This document shows positions 1 to 5,374 of a stretch of DNA of 5,374 nt, piece by piece (positions within the stretch are counted from its first letter, which is position 1; every line of letters begins with the position of its first letter). The notes beneath the pieces were generated by a model. The model worked only from the letters and a program-made list of their open reading frames with translations. It was not told the DNA's origin and did not search any database. The stretch is from Thermoplasmatota archaeon (GTDB taxonomy: Archaea > Thermoplasmatota > Penumbrarchaeia > Penumbrarchaeales > Penumbrarchaeaceae), in contig JAUVLN010000172.1 of the NCBI GenBank assembly GCA_030600725.1, positions 1-5,374 of the forward strand, written 5' to 3'. A program made the position numbers and the translations under genes.

Positions 1-3000
1 CCTCACCGGTTTGCGGAACCTGTCCCGGCATGGTTCCCGGCTGTTCCGGCATGGGGGCCGGCTGTGGGACCTCCGGTGCAGGTGGCATTGGGGGCTCCGG
101 ACCTACCATCTCGGCCGGTTCAGGGGGCATGGCGGGTTCAGGTGGCATGTAAGGTGCTGCCTGATCCTGAACCGGGGCTGGTGCATACTGTGGTTCCGCT
201 GCCATGGGTTGATATATTGGCTGTTCCGGCATCGGTTGTTCCGGTGCCGGGAGAGCGGCGTATCCGGCTCCTTGGTCCGGGGAGGGTAGTGCATTCCCTG
301 CCATCTGCATCGCAGGCGCTCCTGAAAGCAGTGCCTCGATCCTCGCCTGCGCCTCAATAGCCTCCTGCTGCTGCCTTGCAACAAGCTCCTCGTGAGCCTT
401 CTCCTCCCTCTCCGCGATATCCGCCATCGGATCCTTCCTTGTCGCGAAGAAGATGATGATCAGGATCACAAACAGGGCGATTATAACAAGGATGAAAATA
501 AGGCCATATTGCTGCATTATCGACTCATCCTCCTCTCCGGTTGGTTCGTGGAGAGGTTCAATGGGCGGAACATAAACATCGATATCCAACTCGAAGGATT
601 TCGTCACGCCCCCTTCATCCTCCACGGTCAAAGTGACCGTGTAGTTCCCGGATAAACTGTAGGTATGTTCTATGTTGAGCCCGGCATTGGTTATCGGATC
701 CGTACCATCACCGAAGTCCCACGTATATATCAACTGCTCAGTGGAGGAGGGGATGATCTCATCAGGATCCGTTGATTTCACGCCCGTGAAGGTAACGGTG
801 CCCGTCGGTGGATCAGCCGATTCAGGTGGCAGGATCGAAGGCGTTGTCATCTCATCGTTGATATTCGATACCTCCAGCTTGATCGTCTGGGTGTATCTCG
901 CGCCTGCCGCATCCATGATGGTGATGTTGAAGAACGTTGTCCCCACCATGTAATTCGTCAGATATATGGACATCCTACCCGCCTTCTCCTCGAATACGTA
1001 ACCGTTTTCCGTGAAGTAGTGGTCAGGCATGATATCCTTGATGGTCGTGATGAATATGTGCTCATCTGTTCCGTAAGTCTCATCGGGGTCCATTTTCACC
1101 ATATGGATCTCGATATCACCCCCCTGTGTTCCCTCGGCCAGGGTGGGGACGCCTTCCTTGGCAGGATAGGTTATGCCGTTGATTATCACATCCTCTATCC
1201 TCGGGGCGTCGTTTACCGGATTGACTGTGACGTTGATCCTTATCGTCGGCCAATCCTCCAGATGTACTTTCGGGTCCTCCGCCCTGATGATCAGATAATC
1301 CTCTCCGTTCCAGTCCTCGTCGGGAATTAGGGTTAAGTTGCCCGTTGCGGTGTCGATCTGGGCCGAAACATAATTGGACCTGACAACCGAATATGTGAGG
1401 TCATCATTATCCCTGTCCCAGAAACTGGAGATAAGATCGACCAATCCGGTCTCGGGCGTGTCCTCATCTAGACTGACATCGAAGTACTTGACCAGGGATA
1501 TCGGAACGAAGTTCTTGATGGTGATGATCTTCTCCGCGGGTTCTCCCCTGTCGATACCATCTGATGATATGACCCAAACCCTTATCTTATCGTTCTCCAC
1601 CGTCTGATCCGCGCTGAGAGTGAAGTTATCGGGTCCCGCCTTGATAAGCTCCCACTCGGTTCCCACCATCTTGTACCATTCTACGATATAGATGATCTCG
1701 TCCACAGGCTCGGTATCGACATCAATGGAGTGGTTCAGGATCGTGACGGTGATATCATCAAGCGATGTGGCAGGTGCGGGGTTCACAAGGATGATCGGTG
1801 TTGTTGGCGCGGTGTTTATGGTCTCGAAATGGAAGGTTGTAACCGCTGATTTGCCCCATGGGTCCACGGCTTCGACATGGACATTGTAGGTTATGTGGAA
1901 CTTGAGGTTCTTCACGAAGGTGTATGAGGGGTTGTAAACAACCCTATCCACGATCATGTCGCTCTCCTCCCATGATCCCTCGAATACCTTGATGTTGTAC
2001 AGTACAGTATCCAAATTATCATCCGTGGTCGCGTTCCAGCTTATCATGGGCCTCTTCTGGTGTGTCTGCTCGGGAATGTTGACCACAGGCGTGGGGAAGA
2101 CCGGAGGATAGTTAAATGGCATCTCGAACACCCGAATGATGTTCGAATTCAGGGTAATGGGCCCTGTCCACTGGGGGACAAAACCCGGTTTGAATGCAGA
2201 TATATTTATCGGATTCGCGTTGTATGTCGTGGTCTTGTTCAGGGAGTCCGAAAGCACTTTGGTTCCCCAGATCCAACCCGTTGTGGTGGTCATCTCGGTG
2301 AATGTCAAACCCGTTGCACTGTAGATATTCACCTCAACCTTCTTGATAGGTTCACCCGTCCCGTTGTCGACGATGCCCACATACACAAGCCAGTAGAATT
2401 CCACCTTGGATTCATCGTCGATGAAGTCGATCTTGCTGGTGGATATCGTGGCATTGCAGCCTCTCAGTGTGGAGTTCGCATTCAGGGTCAGGTCGATCAT
2501 ATTATTAGAGAAAGAGCTGTTCGATATCTCCGTGCTGTTGGTCCTCTTTATTTGCAGGGCAATAACATTGTCGTAGAACTCCTCCTGTTCCAGGGTCGCG
2601 ATATCAATCCGGGTAAGAAACATTCCCACTTCATTATCATGGTATGTATTGCCCTTTCCGGAAATATCGATATGGTCGCCAAATACGCCACTTGCGGAGT
2701 TGTTGAAGGTATTGTGTTCAATTGAGAAACCGGACCAGTTTGCCGCATGAAGGTTCCCTATCGGGTTGGCATATATATCGTTGTTAGTGAACATCGACTC
2801 GGCCGGTGAGGCATTGAGATAAACGCCGTACCTGCCGTTGTTGTGGATCATGCTTCCATTGTACGAACCCGCGCTACCCGAACTCTGGACGAATACGCCG
2901 TCGATAGCATTGTATGAAACGTCCATGTTATCCATATTGACGGTAGCGCTGTTGGCCTCCACTCCATACATATCATTGTCCCTGACCTGACCATGGTCCA

Positions 3001-4411
3001 GATTCACAGTGGATGATCCCAGCATCACACCGCTCAGGTCATTACCGTTTATCTCCGAACTTGAGATGGTAACCGATCTTGAAGATGACAGTCTGACCCC
3101 ACAACCAATGTTGTCGTTGAACTCGGTATTGTTGATATCGACATCATTAGCGTTGGAGAAATACACACCATGGTTCGAGTTGTCGTTGAACTCGGTATTG
3201 TAGATATCGACATCATCAACATTGGAGAAATACACACCATCGTTCAAGTTGTCGTTGAATTTTGAATTTGAGATCGTGAAATCGGCGGCAGAACCCCAAC
3301 CGTTCACGTACATACCTCTCGAACCGCTTTCTTTTATGTCAATGTTCTCCAGGTATATGGAACTGTAGCCCCGATACATGTAGATGCCATAACTGCCGCT
3401 GTTGTAGATCTTCGCGTTTCTCAGGTTGATATATGAATAATAGTCCAAGTACATCCCATATGAACGGCTGTTGTAGATCTCAATATCTGTCATTACCGAA
3501 TGTGAATAATAACAATATATTCCATACGACGAAGAGTTCCAAACCTTAACATTATCCAGATATGATGTGCCGCCATAATATCGGGCATAATAGTTGTAGA
3601 TACCATAGCTTCCTGAATCCCTGATCGTCACATTAGCTATATCAAATTGGTAGGAACGATAGTTATAGATACCATAGCTACTGGTACTCTTTATCTTCAG
3701 GCCATTGCATTTGAGATAACCGTAGTAATTTCGAATGCCATAGCTTCCTGTACTGGTAATGGAGATATCGATTCCATCTATGCGGCCTCTGTTGTTGTAT
3801 ATCCCATAGCTACTGGCACCAACAATGTTGAGTTTCTCCGGATATAGACGTCCATAATTGTTGTACACCCCATAACTTCTCGAGCTAAGGATACTCACGT
3901 TATACAGCGTAGCAGTATTCGATGATCCACGAAGGTATAATCCATAACGGTAAGAACGGGAGATCGTGGTATTTGCCACATCTGCATCACCGCTTCCAGA
4001 GAGTTCAAGACCGTAATATGCATTCCGTATTGAGCTGCTCTCGATATCCGCATAACCCTCGATATCGAAATACCAGTAATTATAATCATAGAGGCTTATA
4101 TTGGAATCTCTCATGTAGAGCGATCCACTGGAATATATCCTGATATTCTCATAATGCTCCATCTTGATGTCCGATCCGTTAATATACAATGTCCCGTAGA
4201 CATAGATGTCGCTCATCATATACCATTCCACCTCACTGATCTCATAGGTTTCACCACTCCAGACATATAGCGTGGAATATTGATGTGAGAATGCATCCGT
4301 CTCCTCATCACCCTGGGGGGCCTCCGCTCCAACGGGCAACATCATGGAAAATGCCACCGTTAGGAGAAAGATTACTGACAGTACTACCAAGATACTATTT
4401 CGGGCTTTCAT
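1..4411 (-). CDS. Giant membrane-anchored surface protein: beta-helix, cadherin-like and PKD ectodomain (3' end outside window)
   Basis: One frame stays open for 1470 codons from ATG 4411 to the left edge. The start is chosen because a hydrophobic signal peptide follows at once and an AGGTG ribosome binding site sits 6 bases upstream. Domains in order: signal peptide 1-31; NosD/PbH1-type beta-helix about 45-665; beta-sandwich 669-767; two FN3/Ig-like modules 768-967; two cadherin-like modules 968-1187; PKD 1191-1281; transmembrane helix 1304-1323; Gln/Glu-rich helical segment 1329-1362; Pro-rich tail from 1365. About 25 N-x-S/T sequons lie outside the membrane and none in the tail, matching a glycosylated archaeal surface protein. 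The basic RK after the helix puts the tail in the cytoplasm. Beta-helices of this class bind or cleave polysaccharides or act as structural stalks. No catalytic site is recognisable, so adhesion, carbohydrate binding or cell-envelope structure are possibilities only. The 3' end is missing, so full length is unknown. Confidence 0.93.
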   Translation of the reverse strand, partial: MKARNSILVVLSVIFLLTVAFSMMLPVGAEAPQGDEETDAFSHQYSTLYVWSGETYEISEVEWYMMSDIYVYGTLYINGSDIKMEHYENIRIYSSGSLYMRDSNISLYDYNYWYFDIEGYADIESSSIRNAYYGLELSGSGDADVANTTISRSYRYGLYLRGSSNTATLYNVSILSSRSYGVYNNYGRLYPEKLNIVGASSYGIYNNRGRIDGIDISITSTGSYGIRNYYGYLKCNGLKIKSTSSYGIYNYRSYQFDIANVTIRDSGSYGIYNYYARYYGGTSYLDNVKVWNSSSYGIYCYYSHSVMTDIEIYNSRSYGMYLDYYSYINLRNAKIYNSGSYGIYMYRGYSSIYLENIDIKESGSRGMYVNGWGSAADFTISNSKFNDNLNDGVYFSNVDDVDIYNTEFNDNSNHGVYFSNANDVDINNTEFNDNIGCGVRLSSSRSVTISSSEINGNDLSGVMLGSSTVNLDHGQVRDNDMYGVEANSATVNMDNMDVSYNAIDGVFVQSSGSAGSYNGSMIHNNGRYGVYLNASPAESMFTNNDIYANPIGNLHAANWSGFSIEHNTFNNSASGVFGDHIDISGKGNTYHDNEVGMFLTRIDIATLEQEEFYDNVIALQIKRTNSTEISNSSFSNNMIDLTLNANSTLRGCNATISTSKIDFIDDESKVEFYWLVYVGIVDNGTGEPIKKVEVNIYSATGLTFTEMTTTTGWIWGTKVLSDSLNKTTTYNANPINISAFKPGFVPQWTGPITLNSNIIRVFEMPFNYPPVFPTPVVNIPEQTHQKRPMISWNATTDDNLDTVLYNIKVFEGSWEESDMIVDRVVYNPSYTFVKNLKFHITYNVHVEAVDPWGKSAVTTFHFETINTAPTTPIILVNPAPATSLDDITVTILNHSIDVDTEPVDEIIYIVEWYKMVGTEWELIKAGPDNFTLSADQTVENDKIRVWVISSDGIDRGEPAEKIITIKNFVPISLVKYFDVSLDEDTPETGLVDLISSFWDRDNDDLTYSVVRSNYVSAQIDTATGNLTLIPDEDWNGEDYLIIRAEDPKVHLEDWPTIRINVTVNPVNDAPRIEDVIINGITYPAKEGVPTLAEGTQGGDIEIHMVKMDPDETYGTDEHIFITTIKDIMPDHYFTENGYVFEEKAGRMSIYLTNYMVGTTFFNITIMDAAGARYTQTIKLEVSNINDEMTTPSILPPESADPPTGTVTFTGVKSTDPDEIIPSSTEQLIYTWDFGDGTDPITNAGLNIEHTYSLSGNYTVTLTVEDEGGVTKSFELDIDVYVPPIEPLHEPTGEEDESIMQQYGLIFILVIIALFVILIIIFFATRKDPMADIAEREEKAHEELVARQQQEAIEAQARIEALLSGAPAMQMAGNALPSPDQGAGYAALPAPEQPMPEQPIYQPMAAEPQYAPAPVQDQAAPYMPPEPAMPPEPAEMVGPEPPMPPAPEVPQPAPMPEQPGTMPGQVPQTGE
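2..427 (-). other. Cytoplasmic tail: charged helix then Pro-rich repeats, residues 1329-1470
   Basis: Residues 1329-1362 (MADIAEREEKAHEELVARQQ and on to IEALLSG) are Glu/Gln/Ala/Arg-rich and should form a helix, possibly a short coiled coil. From 1365 to the window edge, 32 of 106 residues are Pro, with Met, Glu, Gln and Ala making up most of the rest. Short motifs recur: PMPEQP twice, MPPEPA twice in direct succession, and several A-P-E/P-A-P variants. The tail is low complexity and probably disordered. It lacks glycosylation sequons. Its end is beyond position 1. Confidence 0.8.
443..502 (-). other. C-terminal transmembrane helix, residues 1304-1323
   Basis: Twenty residues LIFILVIIALFVILIIIFFA are uninterrupted hydrophobics, flanked by an acidic linker outside (TGEEDES) and TRKDP inside, which fits the positive-inside rule with the tail in the cytoplasm. 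No PGF-CTERM-like or LPXTG-like sorting motif precedes it, so retention by a permanent helix is the simplest reading. Confidence 0.93.
569..841 (-). other. PKD domain, residues 1191-1281
   Basis: The module has the hallmark WDFGDG at 1231-1236, preceded by VTFTGVKSTDPDE and followed by HTYSLSGNYTVTLTVEDEGG and a final VTKSFELDIDV strand. This is the standard PKD fold of about 85-90 residues found in archaeal surface-layer proteins, proteases and chitinases. It lies just outside the membrane and acts as the last extracellular spacer before the anchor. Confidence 0.93.
851..1510 (-). other. Two cadherin-like modules, residues 968-1187
   Basis: The first module shows the full tandem cadherin-like signature: SLDEDTPETGLVDL (DEDT at 982-985), DRDNDDLTYSVV, TGNLTLIPDEDWNGEDYLII, RAEDP, and ends VNPVNDAPRI (NDAP 1067-1070). 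The second is more divergent: LAEGTQGGDIEIHMVKMDPD, a MPDHYFTENGYVFEE stretch, FFNITIMDAAGARYTQTIKL, and ends SNINDE (1182-1187). The acidic DED, DRDND and NDAP positions are where calcium is bound in related domains, so Ca-dependent rigidity of the stalk is plausible but unproven. Confidence 0.78.
1511..2110 (-). other. Two fibronectin type III / Ig-like modules, residues 768-967
   Basis: The first module begins PPVFPTPVVNIPEQTHQKRP and has the FN3-like core ISWNATTDDNLDTVLYNIKV, then YTFVKNLKFHITYNVHVEAV-D-PWG, which corresponds to the Y-x-V-x-A-x-D strand F of FN3. The second starts INTAPTTPIILVNPAP and contains DVDTEPVDEIIYIVEWYKM and DKIRVWVISSDGID, typical of archaeal and planctomycete surface Ig-like modules in which the phrase D-x-D-x-[DE]-x-[IV]-x-Y-x-[VI]-x-W recurs. 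These are likely spacers or protein/carbohydrate-contact modules. Confidence 0.65.
2111..2407 (-). other. Ig-like / carboxypeptidase-regulatory-like beta domain, residues 669-767
   Basis: The helix ends at KVEFYWLVYVGIVDNGTGEP. The pattern V-x-V-x-D-x-x-x-G-x-P-[IV]-x-x-[VA]-x-V, then T-T-T-G-W and a closing strand, resembles the start of carboxypeptidase-regulatory/CNA-B-like seven-strand domains, in which the matching sequence is VDxxGxPVxGAxV. The remainder (FKPGFVPQWTGPITLNSNII) fits the last strands, where such domains speak of things that the substrate feels or contains. It probably caps or follows the helix as a spacer. Family assignment is by pattern only. Confidence 0.55.
3111..3248 (-). 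repeat. 69-base tandem duplication of one beta-helix rung
   Basis: Two adjacent 69-base units (3111-3179 and 3180-3248) differ at 6 positions, about 91% identity, and a third, decayed copy begins at 3249 (ttgtcgttgaa). Each encodes 23 residues, exactly one coil: DGVYFSNVDDVDIYNTEFND then HGVYFSNANDVDINNTEFND. The duplication keeps the frame and the coil register. It is much more similar than neighbouring rungs, so it is the most recent expansion in the array. Confidence 0.92.
3320..3946 (-). repeat. Tyrosine-rich rung block, SYGIYNY-type coding repeats
   Basis: Residues 156-364 hold nine successive coils of 22-27 residues, nearly all carrying (S/T)-x-S-Y-G-[ILVM]-Y, often followed by N-Y or Y-Y. 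I count 40 Tyr in 209 residues, roughly 19%. The DNA is correspondingly repetitive: on the plus strand, variants of tagataccatagct recur at about one-coil intervals. The units have diverged enough that this is an old internal repeat and not a recent array. In a beta-helix fold the aligned tyrosines should stack along one or two faces. Confidence 0.85.
4319..4411 (-). other. Signal peptide of the surface protein
   Basis: Residues 1-31 show a short basic start (MKARNS), a hydrophobic core of about 19 residues (ILVVLSVIFLLTVAFSMML) and a small-residue region PVGAEA, followed by an acidic mature start (QGDEETD). Cleavage after VGA or AEA is plausible; Pro directly after AEA makes the earlier site somewhat more likely. 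There is no lipobox cysteine, so this looks like a Sec-type type I signal and not a lipoprotein signal. Confidence 0.85.
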
Positions 4412-4417
4412 GTGTCC

Positions 4418-4422
4418 CACCT
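4418..4422 (-). promoter_or_regulatory. Ribosome binding site of the surface protein gene
   Basis: AGGTG on the minus strand is complementary to the CACCU core near the 3' end of 16S rRNA and lies 6 bases before ATG 4411. It supports this start over the internal ATGATG at codons 23-24, which would remove most of the signal peptide. Confidence 0.75.
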
Positions 4423-4501
4423 ATCTCTATTAGGATAACCAGCAACCTCAAAGGGATTCCAGAATATTCAGCTGCTAGCTCCGAAGTATCACCTTATTAC
4501 C

Positions 4502-4515
4502 ATATTTAATTTTCC
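4502..4515 (-). promoter_or_regulatory. Candidate archaeal BRE/TATA promoter for the surface protein gene
   Basis: Reading the minus strand, GGAAAA (4515-4510) followed by TTAAATAT (4509-4502) fits a purine-rich BRE plus a TATA box. Transcription would start about 25 bases on, near 4480, giving a leader of roughly 70 bases. An alternative TTTAAAT overlaps the T-run at about 4566-4560 but lacks a BRE-like flank. Assignment assumes an archaeal host. Confidence 0.45.
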
Positions 4516-4522
4516 ATCCAGC

Positions 4523-4558
4523 GCCGGACAACACTTCATGCCGAGTGGGCTGTCCAGC
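4523..4558. other. Intergenic hairpin between hutH and the surface protein gene
   Basis: GGACA (4526-4530) pairs with TGTCC (4551-4555), and inside it CACT (4532-4535) pairs with AGTG (4544-4547) around an 8-base loop; one mismatch further out, GC pairs again with GC (4523-4524 and 4557-4558). It lies between the T-run and the TATA-like element. It could be a regulator-binding dyad or part of a read-through leader. The rest of the 253-base gap shows no gene. Confidence 0.4.
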
Positions 4559-4562
4559 ATTT

Positions 4563-4569
4563 AAAAAAA
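4563..4569 (-). terminator. T7 run, likely terminator of hutH
   Basis: Seven consecutive T on the minus strand lie 95 bases after the hutH stop. Archaeal RNA polymerase often terminates at such runs without a hairpin. No strong stem directly abuts it (only CTGCAG just upstream), so a bacterial-style intrinsic terminator is not supported. Confidence 0.45.
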
Positions 4570-4614
4570 TCACTGCAGAAAGGCGATCATCCTCCCCGAT
4601 CCGGTTGATCTGTT

Positions 4615-4668
4615 CTGAGCGGCGATGCGGCCGTTCTCCGCTAGGTTCAAGCAGTTATTGGCGCTCAG
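4615..4668 (-). other. Inverted repeat over the hutH stop and 3' UTR
   Basis: CTGAGCG (4668-4662, containing the TGA stop) pairs perfectly with CGCTCAG (4621-4615). The 40-base interior contains a further small stem GCGG/CCGC (4641-4638 with 4630-4627). In RNA this could make a branched 3' UTR structure upstream of the T-run. A 7-base stem with a long interior can occur by chance. Confidence 0.3.
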
Positions 4669-5374
4669 AGCGAAAGCTCGCCGACCTCCACCTCCACCGC
4701 TTTCAGGATCTTTCCGGATGAGATCAGATCGTATACCTTGAGGATATCCGGATGAAGCGGCCTGTCCTCCTCCATGAAGGGGACGACCTCCCTGATGAGA
4801 TCGTAGGCTACCATGGTTCCTTTACCGGGCTTCAATGGTTTATGGAAATCCAGGGCCTGCGCAGCTGCCAGCATCTCGATCGCAAGGGTGCCGATGACGT
4901 TCTTATGGATCTCCTTCAGATGCCTTATCCCGACCGGGGCCATTGATACGTGGTCCTCCTGATCCGCCGAGACCGATATCGAATCCACGGATGCGGGATG
5001 TGCGAGAACCTTGTTCTCGGAGACCATGGCCGCCTGCGTATACTGGGCGACCATCAACCCGGAGTCCATACCAGCATCCTTTGTCAGAAATGCGGGGAGC
5101 CCGGATAGTACGGGATTGAGGAGTCTGTTCGTATGTCTCTCGGACAGGCTGCAGATCTCCGCCATCCCGATCTTCATCAGGTCTACTGCGATGCCGATCG
5201 GCTGTCCGTGGAAGTTGCCCGCACCGATATGATCCATCTCATCGGGGAAGAATATGGGATTGTCCACAACGGAGTTCAGCTCGATCTCGATGGTCTTTCT
5301 CGTATAATGCCAGACATCGATCGATGGCCCCAACACCTGGGGGGTGCATCTCATCGAGTACCCATCCTGGACCT
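4665..5374 (-). CDS. hutH: Histidine ammonia-lyase, C-terminal part (5' end outside window)
   Basis: HutH removes ammonia from L-histidine to give trans-urocanate, the first step of histidine degradation, in the cytosol as a homotetramer. The visible 235 residues start at the conserved VQDGYSMRCTPQVLGP stretch and reach a TGA at 4665. Against the well-studied Pseudomonas enzyme (about 510 residues), the catalytic Gln277, Tyr280 and Arg283 equivalents are present in QDGYSMR, Phe329 in GNFHGQP, and Glu414 in QEDHVSM (visible residue 139). The Glu in QED marks histidine lyases; phenylalanine and tyrosine lyases carry Gln there (NQD). The C-terminal length is normal and the frame is intact. The MIO-forming Ala-Ser-Gly and the start codon lie beyond the right edge. 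Minor departures from the usual SVDSIPTSANQEDHVSMG are Ser for Pro, Asp for Asn, and Ala-Pro after SM. Family assignment is firm; substrate identity is very likely but not proven without the N-terminal half. Confidence 0.95.
   Translation of the reverse strand, partial: VQDGYSMRCTPQVLGPSIDVWHYTRKTIEIELNSVVDNPIFFPDEMDHIGAGNFHGQPIGIAVDLMKIGMAEICSLSERHTNRLLNPVLSGLPAFLTKDAGMDSGLMVAQYTQAAMVSENKVLAHPASVDSISVSADQEDHVSMAPVGIRHLKEIHKNVIGTLAIEMLAAAQALDFHKPLKPGKGTMVAYDLIREVVPFMEEDRPLHPDILKVYDLISSGKILKAVEVEVGELSL

Larger units (their letters stand above)
2417..4279 (-). other. Right-handed parallel beta-helix region (NosD/PbH1 type), residues about 45-665
   Basis: The turn motif x-G-[hydrophobic]-[Tyr or similar] recurs with G at the second position of motifs beginning at residues 156, 180, 202, 224, 246, 269, 296, 318, 341, 365, 391, 414, 437, 460, 482, 504 and 528. 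Spacings are 22-27 residues, mostly 22-24, which is the length of one coil of a right-handed beta-helix. Between turns come short strands ending in N-rich turns (for example NTEFNDNSNHGVYFSN), as in PbH1 repeats of NosD, pectate lyase-like and periplasmic copper-binding families. Weaker rungs continue to about residue 665 (NNDIYANPIGNL, HNTFNNSASGV, NSSFSNNMIDL). Upstream of residue 156 the strands (INGSDIKM, MRDSNISL, IESSSIRNAYYGLEL) look like N-terminal coils. I see no lyase or hydrolase active site. Confidence 0.88.

Noticed and set aside
11..384. Overlapping open frames on both strands in the Pro-rich tail region
   Set aside because: GC-rich, repetitive Pro codons produce long stop-free stretches in other frames; the proteins are Trp/Arg/Cys- or Pro-rich nonsense and conflict with the surface protein frame.
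2060..2725. Plus-strand open frame of 221 codons opposite the surface protein
   Set aside because: It lies wholly antisense to a far longer, domain-supported frame, its predicted protein has no recognisable motif and is odd in composition (rich in Arg, Gly, His and Cys), and no ribosome binding site is evident.
3317..3946. Possible CRISPR array, because short similar sequences recur at 66-69 bases
   Set aside because: The repeats are imperfect, lie in frame with one protein, and encode the beta-helix turn motif; there are no identical repeats with unrelated spacers.
4470..4480. AGCTGCTAGCT and nearby GAATATTC as operator or attachment site
   Set aside because: Short palindromes of this size are expected by chance, and no integrase, repeat pair or regulator gene is near.
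4485..4503. Leader mini-frame ATG GTA ATA AGG TGA on the minus strand
   Set aside because: Four codons with no ribosome binding site, and it probably overlaps or precedes the inferred transcription start.
3922..4509. Small plus-strand frames at 3922-4143 and 4285-4509
   Set aside because: Antisense to the N-terminal beta-helix and signal peptide; the second even crosses the promoter gap. No start context or motif supports them.
4752..5232. Plus-strand frames opposite hutH
   Set aside because: They mirror the well-conserved HutH frame and show no family features of their own.

Overview
The window carries two genes on the minus strand, both cut by a window edge. On the right (4665-5374) is the C-terminal half of histidine ammonia-lyase, HutH. 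To its left, after a 253-base gap, one open frame runs from an ATG at 4411 to the left edge with no stop. This frame gives 1470 visible codons, about 82% of the window. It encodes a very large secreted, membrane-anchored surface protein. Nothing convincing is coded on the plus strand.

The surface protein reads, in order: a signal peptide (residues 1 to about 31); a long right-handed beta-helix of NosD/PbH1 type (about 45-665) with 17 regularly spaced G-hydrophobic-aromatic turn motifs; an Ig/carboxypeptidase-regulatory-like beta domain (669-767); two fibronectin/Ig-like modules (768-967); two cadherin-like modules with DEDT and VNDAP-type signatures (968-1187); a PKD domain with WDFGDG (1191-1281); one transmembrane helix (1304-1323); a charged, Gln/Glu-rich helical segment (1329-1362); and a Pro/Met/Glu/Gln-rich cytoplasmic tail (1365-1470 and beyond the edge). 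The order implies an ectodomain of about 1270 residues anchored near its C-terminus, with a substantial tail inside the cell.

The organism is probably an archaeon, most likely in the Thermoplasmatota (Methanomassiliicoccales or marine benthic group D-like lineages). The grounds are a TATA/BRE-like element and a bare T-run in the intergenic gap, an AGGTG ribosome binding site, about 25 N-glycosylation sequons confined to the ectodomain, and the beta-helix/PKD/TM/Pro-rich-tail plan common in that group. This is inference; no taxonomic marker is present.

HutH (histidine catabolism, cytosolic) and the surface protein have no evident functional link. The gap contains a T-run and a separate promoter-like element, which suggests separate transcription units. 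The most striking features are a tyrosine-rich ladder in the beta-helix (40 Tyr in 209 residues), a 69-base in-frame tandem duplication of one helix rung, and the long cytoplasmic tail whose end lies outside the window. I do not see a clearly new biological system; the surface protein is the part worth following up.
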